Shown: positions 21,741-33,775 of the stretch, in pieces
Position numbering within the stretch: position 1 is the first letter of the stretch
How the letters are laid out: each line of letters begins with the position of its first letter
Assembly: GCA_029204225.1 (NCBI GenBank)
Contig: CM055098.1
Span: 2,045,106 to 2,109,105 of the forward strand
Direction: 5' to 3'
DNA length: 64,000 nucleotides
Origin: Diphasiastrum complanatum
Lineage: Eukaryota > Streptophyta > Lycopodiopsida > Lycopodiales > Lycopodiaceae
Made by a program: the position numbers and the translations under genes
Notes under the pieces: generated by a model
Database searches by the model: none
What the model was told of the DNA's origin: nothing
What the model saw: only the letters and a program-made list of their open reading frames with translations

Positions 21741-22813
21741 TTTAACAATGATGATTAGTGGTCGGAAAAGTCGAAAAAGTAGAAAAAAATGGTGGAAAAT
21801 GGAAAAGAATGTGAAAACAGTAGAAAACTGAGAATAATGAGTGTTGGATGACAACGATTGTAATTTAGAGCTTAGATCAGTGCTTAATATGAGCAGATGA
21901 CAGCTGGTAAGAAGTTTAGTTGAAAACAGAAAACTTGGTATTTTCAGTGGAAATTTCGGTAGAGCTTCGCTAGCAATGGTGACAAATGGCTCGAATTCAG
22001 CCCTTATATAACAGAATTTAGAGTGCATATTAGGTGAAATTCACTTTCCCTTGTTCAGTTCCACCAAATTTTGGCAGACACCTTCTTCACAAAATTCTAA
22101 GACCTCAGGGAAGTCTGAGAGAGTTCAGAAGGTGATTTGACTGCTATGCGAAGGTTCAACTCTCGCAGGAAGTGATCTCTCACACAACTTGTTCTTGTAA
22201 TAAAATTTTCAAGATCAGACCATGTAGGCAGGCTAATTTCACTACTCTGATTCCATTTAGAGACCTTGCAAGGGTTGGTAAGATGATCTTGATGCTTTGC
22301 AAGGGTTCTGAAAATTCAGCTTCTGAGAACTCTCGCATACACTAAAAAATGATGATTCCTCCATCAGGAACTCTCGAAGAGATTTCATGGATGCATCTAG
22401 GTCAGATTTGGTGACAATCCAATTTTCAAGAGCTATCTCCCAGGGGATCTCAAAAAATCATGACAAAAGTGCTCTTTCAGAGTGTCTTTTGACGAGATCT
22501 CGAGATTTTCTTATTTTTAACTTTTGTAAACTGGTAATCAGCTTCATCTAGGCTTGATCTGACTATTGGTAGTGCTCTGGAAGTTCTGATGGATTCTTGG
22601 TAGTAGATCCCTCAGTCAATCTAATGATCTTCTACCTTTTTGACCCTATCAGGGTCTGAATCCTCCTTGGATTCTGATGGATTTCCCCGATCTTGCCAAA
22701 TCTGGCTGAATCTTGATGGATTTAGATTGATTTGGCTTGATCTCCTTAGATCAAGCAGTGATGGCTGAGCGGATTAGCTTTTTGTCACGTGCCACCCCCA
22801 ATCTGGATCTCTC
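21741..22813 (-). promoter_or_regulatory. X2 upstream region with TATA box
   Basis: A 1,074-bp spacer between the integrase stop (22814) and the X2 ATG, nearly the same length as at X1. TATA at 22004-22011 (minus: TATATAAGGGC), 271 bp before the ATG. Contains at least six GCGAGRGTTC-like motifs, for example near 22147 and 22360. The bases before the ATG are T-rich on the coding strand. Confidence 0.6.
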
Positions 22814-25293
22814 TTACAGTGGTGGCCAGTACTTGTGCAACTGGCTACCGTTGATGGGTGTGTCAAATGGCGTCCCATCAAGCTGTTCTAAGTTCACAGC
22901 TCCATGATTAAGAATTTTCTTGATCCTATAAGGACCTTCGCCCGTGAATTTTAACTTCCCCTTGATCGCCTTGGTTTTATACATCAGGACCAGATCTCCT
23001 AAACGAAGATACATCGCCGAAGAATTACGTCTGGACCTCTTCGGTATAACTGGCTGGCAATCAGCTGATAGGGTCTAGTCTTCAAGATCAATTTCCGCTG
23101 TTCCGCCTTTGGTAGTGATTTGTCTAGTTGGCCCCACATTAGATATTCAACAATGTCGGCAGCCCATTCTGGTATTGTATCCATGTAAAATAAGGCAGCA
23201 TCTGCCAACTCATCGTCGGATTGGGTTGCAATCTCCTTTCCCTTGATTCGTGACACATGATCTGCCATGTAGTGTTGTTTCCCCTTGCAAACTGATATTT
23301 AAAAATCAAATTCCAACAACAAAAGGAGCCATCTGGTGATTCTCCCGGTGTTGCAAGTTTTATCAACGAGATATAACAAGGGTTGATGGTCCGTATAAAA
23401 AGCAAAACGTGTGGCCATCAAATAGTGTCGAAACTTCTTAACCGCATAGATCATTGCCAGTGCTTCCCGCTCCGTGGTTGAATAATTCATTTCGGTATCA
23501 TTGAGCTGTCAGCTTGCAAATCGGATTGGAAAATCCTTTTTGTGTTCACCTGGCTGGGTTAAGACTGCTCCAACTGCATACTTCGATGCATCTGTATGCA
23601 CGTGGAACTCAATGGACCAATTGGGTGGTCGTAAGACTAGTGTTGAGACCAATGCATCCTTAATCTTCTGGAAAGCCTTTAGAGCTTTCTCATTCCAATG
23701 TGGATCCGTTGTGAGCTTGTAAATTGGTCTGGCTAACTCCGCAAAGTCAAGAATGAAGATCCTATAATAGTTAGCATGACCCATGAGAATGTAGACCTCA
23801 CGGATCCCCATGTGGTTGGATCTACCTTTACAGCCTGTTCTCTGTTCTCAAAGGTGAGTTTCCTTGTACCCCAATTGTGTACTACTTGCGCAGGCCTCAA
23901 CCATGGTCTTCTCAGTAAAACACGGTATGCAGATGGAGATTCAAGTATATCCATGACCACAAAAGTAATCACATACTGCATGTCTACTATCTTTACGGGA
24001 ATATCAGCAACTACACCTTTTGGTTTCACACAGGATTGATCTGCTAGCTTGATGGCGAATCTGGATGGCTTCAATCCTTGTAGACCCCATTTTTTGTACA
24101 AAGTAGTGGAGATCAGATTGACACCTGATCCTCCATCTACCACTGTCGCCTCGTCCTCGTATCTCTTGTGTTTGATTGGCAAAGTGATGTTGTGTTCCTC
24201 ACTTTTCCATGCTGCTCCGATGTGGAGGACGTTACTTGTTTCATCATAGCCCGCACAATATATGGGCTCAGGCGCTACTGGCTCCTCATCCACTTTGGCC
24301 CGTTCAGCTAAAAGGCTTTTCGCTTGTGGTGCAATCCACAGTACTTCTCCGAGTGGTAAACTAACATGGCTTGACAACAAGAGTGTGAGCCTTTCAGTGC
24401 GTGGTTCCTCAGGCTCCACCACGTGAAAAGGTGATTCATGTTGGTGCAACCGATCATTCTGATCAGTGTGCAGTGGTGAGCCCGTTTGTGGTTCCTGTTC
24501 GACGCCGACTGGAGGTTCTATGGGATTGTGTTGTTCTTGCTCTTTTTCCTCCTCTTGTGCTTTTTGTTCCTAGTGTCTTATTTTCTGGTACTGCCTTCTC
24601 TCTTCCCTCACATTTGGATATGGCGCTGAAGTTGAGGGTTGGTCGTCAATGACCGATGGTGGTGGTGAGGGAGCCACTTCCTTCCTCTTCTGTGCTCGTG
24701 TAACAACTAACATAGGAGCGTGGTCTTGTCGACCTTTCGATGGCATCCCCGCTGGAACTGTTGGTTGTTGTATGGCAATGAGGTTAAGAGGTGCACTGGT
24801 TCCAGATTTAAATGGACAATTCTTGAAACAGTGTCCATAACCGCGATCTCGACAGGAGGTTGTATATTGTCCCTTGTAGAGACATTCTGCAATTCTGTGT
24901 CCCTCATCGCATCCGTAGCAACCGAAATTTCTTCCACCTTGACGTTGAGTTTGAGCTGCATAGGCCGAAACATATTCATTTATGGCAGGATCCATAAATG
25001 GTTCATCTGGTCTGTATCACTGCTGCTGCTCAGGTTGAGGTGGCATTTGTATTTCTTGTTCCGCTACTATCAGGTTTACATGGGCCACTTGTTGATTGAC
25101 TGGCCCTCGTGGAGCAGGTAAGGCCATGTGTTGTGATTGATTGGGTGCGCCGTACCTTGGTGCCGCGTTAGGTGCCCCTTGATGATAAGGATAAGAAGTC
25201 TGATAAGGACTTCTCTTCTGTTGAACAACCCTGGGATTTAACGGGCAAAATGTCGTATCGTGCGATGTTGCATTGCACAGATGGTAGAATCTA
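22814..25293 (-). pseudogene. Gypsy J: gag, protease, RNase H, integrase end
   Basis: Minus-strand order: gag zinc region (CYGCDEGHRIAEC, then a degenerate second knuckle), protease VVDGGSGVNLISTTLYKKWG with Asp at about 24136, the very C-terminus of RT (MGHANYYRIFILDFAELARP), RNase H (FHVHTDASKYAVGAVL, STTEREALAMIYAVKKFRHY, FYTDHQPLLYLVDK), connection (MADHVSRIKG), and the integrase C-terminal GDLVLMYKTKAIKGKLKF with HKYWPPL-stop. The RT palm with YxDD and the integrase core are deleted, so no replication enzyme can be complete. An LTR of another type lies directly 5' (25294-26021), and the X2 unit lies 3'. Confidence 0.85.
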
Positions 25294-26021
25294 TGTGTGA
25301 TGCTACTTTTAGTTAATTTCCTACTTTCTCTTTTAACTCTACTCACCACTATACTACTCCTCTTTAACTATACTCTTCTACAACATTGATCATAGTTTTG
25401 GTTGAAGGGAAGGGATGGAGAAGAAGAGATTGAGAAGAGAAGAGAAAGAGAGTGAGGGTGGAGGTTAGCTCAAATGCTCCTTATGCTTACTAATGGAAAA
25501 ACATTCACTATGGCAAACAATAAACATGGAAATAGAAAGCAATAGAAAATACAACCAAGAGCAATAGCAAGTAGTGAATAGCAAATGAGGATGCTTCTCT
25601 TCCAAAAATGGTAGAGTTTTCTCCTTCTCATTAAGCATGGAATTAGTGTACAAATGGTGCCTTTTTATAAAATGCAGAAGGCCCTTGCCCCTCAATCTTA
25701 TTGGCTAATATTCACAATGATCTATCCATTCATCTTGGACACAACTTGATCCAAGGGTCCACAAAAAGTACATTAAAAATCACAAGATTTATGTGAGTCC
25801 CAATTTGGACCCAACTCTAAAAAGTGATCTCTAAGTTTAAAAATGACATTGGGCCTCTAGTTTTATTTTAATTACAAGGCCCAAGTCAAGTTTATTTTAT
25901 TTACCACTTCAATTGCGTGCTCATTGGGCCATGGGCTTATACATGCAGGATGCCATGCCCTCGCAACACATTTTATTGGAGGATTTTATTTATTTACACT
26001 TTGTTGGAAATACCCCCAACA
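25294..26021 (-). repeat. LTR, minus strand, 5' of Gypsy J
   Basis: About 728 bp starting TGTTGGGGGTATTTCC (minus) with TATAAAAA at 25662-25669, followed by a T/C-rich leader-like stretch, and ending near GTAGCATCACA. No primer site follows; Gypsy gag coding begins at once, so the junction is a deletion. No second copy is present in the window, so assignment to Gypsy J is uncertain. Confidence 0.6.
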
Positions 26022-26070
26022 ACTGGGCTCAATGAGATCTATCAATGGTGATGGAGGTGAGCCAACATAT

Positions 26071-26641
26071 TGTAAAAGATTCAACTAGTTTCATCACATT
26101 TTGCAATATTTTCATATTTGACATATTGAGGCCAAAACTTAAGATAGAATGCGAGTCTGAGTAGATTCAATTTGAATAAGTTGGGTACATTGAATCTAGA
26201 CCCAAAATTGGTAGGGTTAGCATTTTGGTGGGAAAGCCAAGTGGCCAAATAGGGTTTGGACCTGCTATAAAAGGATGTAACTCGTGGAGAGAGTCATCTT
26301 CTCTCTTCTCTATCTCATTTCATGCTTATACATGGTTCTCTTGGGTTCTACTATCCATTGGTGCACTATCTTGGCGATTGCTTGCAATTCTATGTGTAGA
26401 ATGATCTATATTTGCTATTTTTGGATCCACACGTGTGAAATACAGTAGCTTGCTGGTTTTGTACGGACAGCAACAGTACATAATCATTTCATTCAAGTTT
26501 GATCAAGTTCTATTAGTGTTTGCATCTCAAATTGTGTGTAGATGCTGATTTTTCTACATTGGTGAAATTGGTAGTGTATTTCTCTTTCTAACCAAAGATC
26601 ATTCAAGTAGATTGGATCTTAAGGATCTAAAATCTTTCACA
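26071..26641 (+). repeat. Solo LTR of the N1 family
   Basis: 571 bp starting TGTAAAAGATTC and ending AATCTTTCACA (near-inverted ends), flanked by a perfect 5-bp duplication CATAT (26066-26070 and 26642-26646). TATA box near 26269, CACACGTGTG at 26428-26437, GTACGG at 26461-26466. Complete ends plus target duplication, and no internal region, mean LTR-LTR recombination after insertion. Confidence 0.9.
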
Positions 26642-26719
26642 CATATTATAAATTGAAGGTTGTAAGCCAAAAATAGTAAATTTTGGATTTTCTCTGTTTT
26701 TGGCCAATCTTGTGGGTAC

Positions 26720-27275
26720 CTTGGTTCTCCTAACTCAAATTAGCTTCTTCACAAGTAGAGGATGCCACCTGCAAATAGGCGAACCAAGACCTTGAGGGAA
26801 CAGTGAGATATGACACTTTGGGATCTATCAGTTCTTGAATCCCAGTTGGCAGGGTTTTAGTGCCAAAATCAGGATTTTCACACTTTTCAATCTAGAATGA
26901 TGAGTACTCGGGCTCTTGGCTTGCCCTTTGGATAGTGTACTAGGCTTAATGAGATTCATCAATGGTGAAAGAGACGAACCAAGATGGGTTTTTACTGAGG
27001 CTATAGAGGCAAGTTTCTCAAAAACTTTGAAGTTAGATATCTCGGCAATGGTGCAAGCTCTTGGCTCGCCCTTTTGATACAGTTTTCAGCAAGTAAATGT
27101 CTCTCTAATTTGAGCTAGGCGAGCCAAGCTGAGTAGCTTTGGAGCTTTGGGAAACCAAAACATGTTTAGGATATTTTTTCTGAGTAAAATCTTCAAATCT
27201 TACTATTTAGGCTTGCCCCTCAGATAGATGGTAGTTCAAACTCTGTTTTATCTTCAGTTAAGAGGGCGAGGCAAG
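26720..27275 (+). repeat. Array of four imperfect hairpin units
   Basis: Each unit has CTTGGCTYGCC-like bases, 45-60 nt, then GGCGAGCCAAG-like complement. Arms are at 26722/26777, 26915-26925/26973-26983, 27060-27070/27118-27128 (an 11-bp perfect match) and 27208-27217/27264-27275. The last three start 145-148 bp apart. The flank left of the solo LTR (26026-26065) shares CAATGAGATCTATCAATGGTG with 26947-26967, so the solo LTR landed in the same repeat. Confidence 0.65.
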
Positions 27276-28594
27276 TTGTCAAGATTTAGGCCTCCAAACA
27301 TCAGTTGGGGATCCAAGACCCTGTTTGGCAGTTTTGTGAAGTTGCCACAGTCAGATTTGGGGAGGCAGATTCATGATGGTTTTAAAATTAGTTTGAAGGC
27401 TGTTTTTTGCATTGTCTTGTGGGGAATGATAGTTTCATGATAGTTCCTCACATACATATGCTCAAAACACCCAAACCACAAGCATAACAGTCATAATTTT
27501 TTTTTGCAAAGTAACCGCTAAAAACTAGTGACCAGTCAGATTGAGGATTCGGTGTTTGCAGTCAGTGTGCAATCAATCGGACACCGTTTGACAAACGGTG
27601 TGAAGCTTCAGCTTTCCAGTAGTAGGACGACCTCAGAGCAATTGATTTGGCCAGCCAGAGAGCTGTGAAAAGCAAGCCAAGTTCAAGGCTATGAAAAAAA
27701 CCCTGGTCTAGGGTTTGGAAGCCAAAAAGCAAAGTATTCTCTCTATTTTGAACTATTTTTCGAGCTGTAAAAGCACACAAGAGGGCGCCCTAGCAGTGCG
27801 AGCCTGATCAGGAGTGGTCGTGGACAGCCGCGACTCAGAGAGAGAGAGATTGTCGAAAAATCCTCAAGGGAGCCATAGATGGAAAACGTAGAAGGAGGAA
27901 GAGCCCGCAGGCAGATCGCGCGCGGTGGAAAGAGGTGGGTTCCTAGCGTTCCGGAGTGAGTAGTGCTTGTAGGTGCGTGGATCAATGCACAAAAGCATCT
28001 AGGACCGTAGGATGAGTCCCTATGAAGATCAATGATTGAGATCATGCTTTTGGAAAGCAGTGTGAGCCTTTGGATTGGAATAAGCCATTAGATGGCAAGT
28101 CAAGGGGCTGTGAAAGTTTGAAGGGCAATTGGGCTTTCAATTTCATTAAAAATTTTCATACTGAAATGGGACTTCGGTCCCTTCACAAGTGAAGAGTGAA
28201 GTTTCTTCAAGGTGAAGAAATAGTTCAAAAACAAAGAAAATCCCTATTTTTGGGTCCTTTGCCCGTTTTGACCCAAACGAAAGGCTATAACTTCCAAACG
28301 AAGGGCACCCGGATTGTACCTACAAGTACAGTACAACAAAACAGAGTGATTGTAGTGGAGAAAGTGCTCGGAGTGCACCAGAAGTGATTTCACCATTCTA
28401 CTGGGCACGAAGTTGGGAGTTGACGACTGAGTGCATTTCGGAAGGTGACATTGATTTGGCTTTCAAATTGGTGGAAAAGCGGCGAATGGCCTGGTAAGGG
28501 AAAAAGTGCAGGTCATTATTTTCAACTTCTGACATCACTATTGGCCTCGGCATACTGTTTTTAGCCTACGACAGAAGTTTCAAGCAATCTTGCG
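27276..28594 (+). other. Region upstream of Copia C gag, unassigned
   Basis: No gene, LTR end or primer site recognised. A GC-richer segment (27780-28030) includes GCAGATCGCGCGCGGTGG and a GAGAGAGAGAGA run. If Copia C had a 5' LTR and leader here, they do not match its 3' LTR. Confidence 0.35.
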
Positions 28595-29828
28595 ATGGCA
28601 AACATGGGAGAGTCCATTTTGAGTGAAAGTAGCAAATTGGACGGGATTTCCAACTATGCAGTGTGAAAATTCAAAATGAAAAATATATTGATGGAGAAAG
28701 ACGTGTGGAAAGTCATCATAGGTGATGAGAGAAGGCCGCCAAATGAAGCGGATATCAAAGTGTTCGACAAAAAGATGAGGAAAGCTTTGACCTTCATTAA
28801 CTTGTCAGTGAAGGATCACATCATTACCCACATATGTGATGCTGTGACACCCCGACAGGCATGGGATGTGCTAAAGGAGCAGTTCGAGATGTCAAATCCG
28901 TCAAGAATCATGTTTCTAAAGTCAAAGTTGAATAGTGCCCAAATGGAGCAAGGAGAGCACATTCAGGCGTACATGACCAGAATCAAGACAATGAGGGATG
29001 AACTGCATTCTATTGGTGAGTGCATACGTGATGTGGAGCTGGCGCACAATGCATTGTGCGGCATTGCAGAACCCTATCAGTTGTTTGTGAGCGGAATAGC
29101 ATCAAGAGAAAGGTTGCCAACCTTTGACGAGCTCATAGGAATCTTGATGCAGGAAGAGCAACGACGAGAAATGGTGAAAGCTAGACGTCAAAATACTGAA
29201 GATCAGGCACTTGCGACATGCCAAAAACAAGACAAGGGCAAGGACAAGAAGAAGTCTAAGCAGCAATTTGCCAAGTCTCAGGAGGATGAGGGATCTTCCA
29301 GTAAGACCAAAAAGAAAGACAAGTGCTTCCATTGTGGTAAAAAGGGCCATTGGAAAAGTGAATGTCGCAAATTCTTGGCAGAACAAGACAAAGGGAAACC
29401 AAAGCAAACAGGTAACCTTGTCGATGAAGGTGAGATTGAAGACTCTAGCATCTTCATATCTGCATTGTCATCTAATCAAGATGATCAAGCATGGTATATT
29501 GACTCGGGAGCCACAAGACACATGACAGGTAACAAGAATTGGTTCAGTAGCATGAAAGTGCTGGATAATGGAACGTCCATTTCACAGGCAAATGGCAAGG
29601 TGTGCAAGATCAAGGAGATAGGCACTGTTTCAATCCAACTACCTGATGGAGAAAGTAGGACGATCAGGGAGGTACTTTACATACCAGGTTTTGTGAAGGA
29701 TGTGCAAAAGTTCAAAGTTATTGTGGATGGAGTAAGGGAGCCCAATACAAAATTGTACAGGTTGAATGTTACAATCAAGGGGCATCATGGACCTGTATTG
29801 TACATTCCATCGCAAACTGAGTTGTGAC
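28595..29828 (+). pseudogene. Copia C gag and protease (TNT1-like)
   Basis: ATG 28595 (MANMGESILSESSKLDG); an in-frame TGA at about 28664 replaces the expected Trp. gag domain motifs FDKKMRKALTFINLSV and TRIKTMRDELHSIGE, zinc knuckle CFHCGKKGHWKSEC (about 29323-29364), protease WYIDSGATRHMTGN with catalytic Asp near 29500. A second TGA at 29825 replaces Trp in the L-W-H-K-R-L-G-H motif. Only these two stops interrupt about 400 codons. Sequence style differs from the other Copia families here. Confidence 0.85.
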
Positions 29829-31095
29829 ATAAGAGGCTTGGTCACTTGAACTTGGTAAGTCTCAGTTTGATGAGAAAATTGGAGATGGTAATAGGATTGC
29901 CTACCATTGAAGACCACTTGAAATCGATGTGCGAATCATGTGTATATCGGAAGCAGCATCGAGAGAAGTTCAATAAAGGGGGTGTTGCAAGAGCAAAGAA
30001 CATCTTGGATTTAATCCACACAGATTTATGTGGGCCTATGAGCACCATGTTCTTAGGTAAAGCCTTCTATTTCATGACCTTTATTGATGATATGTCACGA
30101 AAGACGTGAATCTACTTCTTGAAGAAGAAATCAGATGCATTTGACAACTTCAAGAGCTTCAAAGCATTGGTCGAAAATCAAACAGGTAGGAAGATCAAAG
30201 TCCTAAGATCAGATAGTGGAGGTGAGTACAGTCTAATGACTTCAATGATCTTTGTGATCAATGTGGGATTAAAAGACAATTTACGCAAGCTCATACTCCT
30301 GCTCTCAATGGTGTAGCTGAGTGCAAGAATCGTACGATTGTGGAAAGTGCCAGATCTATGCTAGCTGAGATGAAACTACCAAAGGATTTTTTGTCAGAAG
30401 CATGCAGTACGGTAGTCTATCTTCAAAATAGAAGTCCTACCATTGCCATACCAAAGATAACACCTAAGGAAGCATTCACGAAGAAGAAGCCAAAGGTGAA
30501 CCACTTGCGAATCTTTGGATGTAAGGCCTTTGTACACGTTCCTAAGGAGGAGAGACGTAAACTTGATGTGAAAGCTATCAAGTGCATATTCCTAGGATAT
30601 GATGATCGTGTGAAGGGCTATAGATGTTTTGATCCAGTGGAAAACAAAGTCCATATAAGCCGTGATGTTATCTTTGATGAATCCAAGATGTATGAAGACG
30701 AGGATGCTGAGAAGATAGATACATCCAGTGGGAAAGATGGCATAGTGAGAATACCACCTGATGATGATCCATTCATTGACCTTTCGAGTGATGAACATGA
30801 GGATACATCTCAGGATACTACTACTCAACCTCAACAAATAGGTTGGAGAGGTAGGGACAAACCTTTTGGTGCAAGAAGGATTGAAATTGCAGGTGACAAA
30901 CACAAGGAGAAGGATGTACCGTGGGATACATTTTCACCAGGAAGCCGATCACCTAACAGGAAGCTCCCTAAGTGGTTTGAGAGATTGTTGGAGAGCCGTG
31001 ACATGGATGACTTTCCAGGATCATCTAGCCAGGGAGAGCTACGAAGATTAACAAGAGAGAAGACACAACCTGAGAGGTATGAAGCAAATTATGCT
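29829..31095 (+). pseudogene. Copia C integrase
   Basis: HKRLGHLNLVSL and CESCVYRKQHREKF form the HHCC region; LIHTDLCGPM supplies the first Asp, VLRSDSGGEY the second, and GVAECKNRTIVE the Glu. A TGA at 30107 and a frameshift near 30230 break it. From 30340 one frame runs through the integrase C-terminus (CIFLGYDDRVKGYRCFDPVE, HISRDVIFDES) into an acidic linker and on into RT. Confidence 0.85.
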
Positions 31096-32515
31096 CTCTT
31101 ATCTAGTATTATTCAAAGCAAAGAACCTTCGACTTTTGGTGAAGCCATGGGAGAGGAGATGGAGTCAATTGCTAAGCATAGCACATGGGACCTAGTAGAA
31201 CCACCAATTGGCAAGAAACCCATTGGTTGCAAATGGGTATACAGGACTAAGTACCATGCAGATGGAAGTATAGCAAAGCACAAGGCAAGATTGGTGATCA
31301 AAGGGTATGCACAAAGTAAAGGCATCGACTATGAGGAGACCTTTGCGCCGATATGTAAGTGGAATCCTCTACGTCTACTTGTTGCTTTAGCTTCACATTT
31401 TGGTTGGCCTTTGCATCAGATGGATGTGAAATTTGCTTTTCTGAATGGTGAGTTGGAAAAAGAGGTGTTCATGGATCAAGCAGCAGGATTGATGCCTACT
31501 TTTGTTCAAAGGGGATGGTGAGAACACACTCTGATCCAAATCTATATGTCTTATGCTTTGATGGTATGGTTGCTTTGATTGCTCTTTATATTGATGACTT
31601 GATTATTACGAGAAATAATCAAGAGATGATAGACATGATCAAGAAAGACCTCATGAAACAATTCGAGATGACAGATCTCAGCCTGATGCATTATTGCCTT
31701 GGAGTAGAGGTGTGGCAAAAAGGACACAAAGTGGGTTTAACACAGGTGAAGTATGTCAAAGAGTTGCTGCACATGTTTAGGTTGCAAGATTGCAAACTAG
31801 TGAATACTCCTATTGACCAGGTAAAAAGCTTTCTAAGCTTGATGAGTCACAGTCATTTGATGCTACACTGTATAGGCAGTTAGTAGGGAGCTTGATCTAC
31901 CTTACCATGACTAGACCAGATATATGCTATGCTATTGGCATTGTAAGTCAGTTTATGGTAGCACCTATAGAAACGCATTGAAGGGCAGCTAAACGCATTT
32001 TGCGTGATGTGAAAGACACTTCAGAGTATGGCTAGATTTACAGGAAGCATGATGGTTTACCTGAGTTGTGTGGCTATGTGGATGCGGATTGAGGAGGTGA
32101 CTATGATGATCATAGATCCACCACAGGGTATGTATTCCAGTTTTGTGGTAGTTGCTTTTCCTAGTCTAGTAAGAAGAAAAGTACAATTGCTCTTTCAACC
32201 ACAGAGGCAGAGTATAAGGCAATGTGTAGTGCAACACATGAAGCTATATGGTTGAGACAAATCTTGGAAGAAGTTGGCATGAAGCAGAAAAATCCCATGA
32301 TATTACATAGCAACAGTCAGAGTGGCATTTAGCTAGCAAAGAATCCAGTGTTCCATGCGAGAACTAAACACATTGAGATTCAGTATCACTTTATATGTGA
32401 GAGGCTGATAAGTCGTGAAATTCATGTTGTTCATTGTAGCACAGAAGAACAACTAGCTGATTTTTCACTGAGCCACTTGTTGGAGAAAAGTTGATAAGTT
32501 TAGATCAAAGCTTTC
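31096..32515 (+). pseudogene. Copia C reverse transcriptase and RNase H
   Basis: RT: GEEMESIAKHSTWDLVEPP, GCKWVYRTKYHADGS, DYEETFAPICKW, HQMDVKFAFLNGELEKEVF, then a deletion of the YGLKQ region, then ALYIDDLIITRN with catalytic YIDD at about 31588. RNase H is heavily damaged after 31860: GYVDAD, STTEAEYKAM and HARTKHIEIQYHF are readable but separated by several stops and shifts. Expression of a working RT is not possible as it stands. Confidence 0.85.
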
Positions 32516-32592
32516 TGTACTTCAGGTTTGTTGACTTTAAAGCTATGTATATGACTGTATATAAAGTAGACTCTACTTTAAGGGAGAGAGTT

Positions 32593-32890
32593 AGAATTAA
32601 AGTAGAATCACTGTGCTACTGTATTGTGGATCCTATCAGTGGATAAGGATCAGTTGGCCTCACCACAAGGCAAGTCGACGGGACACGCATCCCGCCAATG
32701 GCAACCTGGGTCATGCATGGGTTGCCTGAGTGAACAACTATATGTATAGTGTAATTTCGTTTTGAGAAATACAGTTGCTATGTGAGCTTGCTGTGGAGAG
32801 TGTTTTCTGTCTGTGTTACTGTGTAGCATGATCTGTGTTCCTATGCAAAGCAAATTCTAAGTGGGATGCTGTCATTGCTGCTCGGTAATA
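32593..32890 (+). repeat. Copia C 3' LTR (ends approximate)
   Basis: Follows the purine tract AAGGGAGAGAG. Starts TTAGAATTAAAGTAG, close to the common plant Copia start TGTTAGAATT with the TG altered. An AATAAA lies near 32887. No matching 5' LTR was found, so the right end is a guess. Confidence 0.45.
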
Positions 32891-33216
32891 AATTCTTGCC
32901 ATGGTTAACTGGTCCTTTTGTTTGAGACTACGGAAAGGAGTGTTGGGATCGAAAAACAAGGAACCCAAGGAGCGATCCCAATGGAATTCGAGAGTACTAA
33001 GGAAAGCAAGCTCCTTGCAGTTGAGCGCCGCTTGCCACACCATGGAATCAACCGATTGGTGGTGCCTGTGATGAAACTACTCCAAGGCGTACTGAAAATT
33101 TGCTTGGTCCTTTCAAGTCCTGGAGTTTGGAATGATGGGCCAGTTTGGTGGTGCACTAGCATCCTCCTATTTTTTGGGCCACGTCGTTCGCCTAGGGATG
33201 GGTAGATATCGGGGAT

Positions 33217-33774
33217 TTATGCGGAGATATCTGGGAATCCAAAAATATTTGCCCAGTTGGGGTGCCAGCTGCTCGATGATCTGTTCTTCCTTGCCTTTGA
33301 TTTCAGCATGGCAACACATTTTTTCCTCGCATCCATCTCGTCTTTTGGATAAGTGGCCTCGTACTCTTGGATGGATTCTTCAAGCGACTGTGGTTTCTTA
33401 AAGATAGTTCTGGCTCTAGGTGGGGCTATTCCGTGGCTTGGCCTTGTTTTGTGTAAATCACCAGGGGACAAAAGGTCTGATGTGGCGGCAGCCGCAGATG
33501 GATCTTCCTCAAGAATGTCATCAATAGAAAAGGACGCATCAAAGTCAACATGGGCCGAGTTGGAGGCTTGTGCGCTGGCTGGTGGGGCGCTTTGAGGTGT
33601 GGTAGGAGGCTCTCTGGTTGCAAGCAAAGCATCAAGCTGTTTTTCTAACTCTACGTTCTGTTTCTCCAACCCAGCAATTAACTCAATGAATGGTTGGGTA
33701 ATTTCAGACTGTTGAGCTTCAAAATTTTGTAACGTCATATGACAGGTCTGAAGTTTGGCTGTGATGCCATGCAA
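33217..33774 (-). CDS. 185-codon ORF, coiled coil plus Pro/Ala-rich region, unrecognised
   Basis: Open from ATG 33774 to the stop at 33217. Residues about 15-50 have a heptad-like pattern (FIELIAGLEKQNVELEKQLD), followed by a Pro/Ala/Ser-rich stretch (TTPQSAPPASAQASN), an acidic block (DDILEEDPSAAAA), and a basic C-terminal region (KKCVAMLKSKARKNRSSSS). Codon usage and composition are more coding-like than the flanks. No gag, pol or known domain is seen. It lies between the Copia C LTR and the Gypsy D LTR. It could be the C-terminal part of a transposon accessory protein or a captured exon; an acceptor-like CACAG lies just inside the start. Confidence 0.4.
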   Translation of the reverse strand: MHGITAKLQTCHMTLQNFEAQQSEITQPFIELIAGLEKQNVELEKQLDALLATREPPTTPQSAPPASAQASNSAHVDFDASFSIDDILEEDPSAAAATSDLLSPGDLHKTRPSHGIAPPRARTIFKKPQSLEESIQEYEATYPKDEMDARKKCVAMLKSKARKNRSSSSWHPNWANIFGFPDISA

Positions 33775-33775
33775 A

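Noticed and set aside
26071-26641. Reading the solo LTR as the missing 3' LTR of N1
   Set aside because: It has its own perfect CATAT duplication on both sides, so it is an independent insertion.
32816-33162. Two overlapping minus-strand frames (75 and 85 codons)
   Set aside because: Overlapping alternative frames of the same decayed stretch downstream of the 33.2-kb ORF, with no domain and no agreement between frames.
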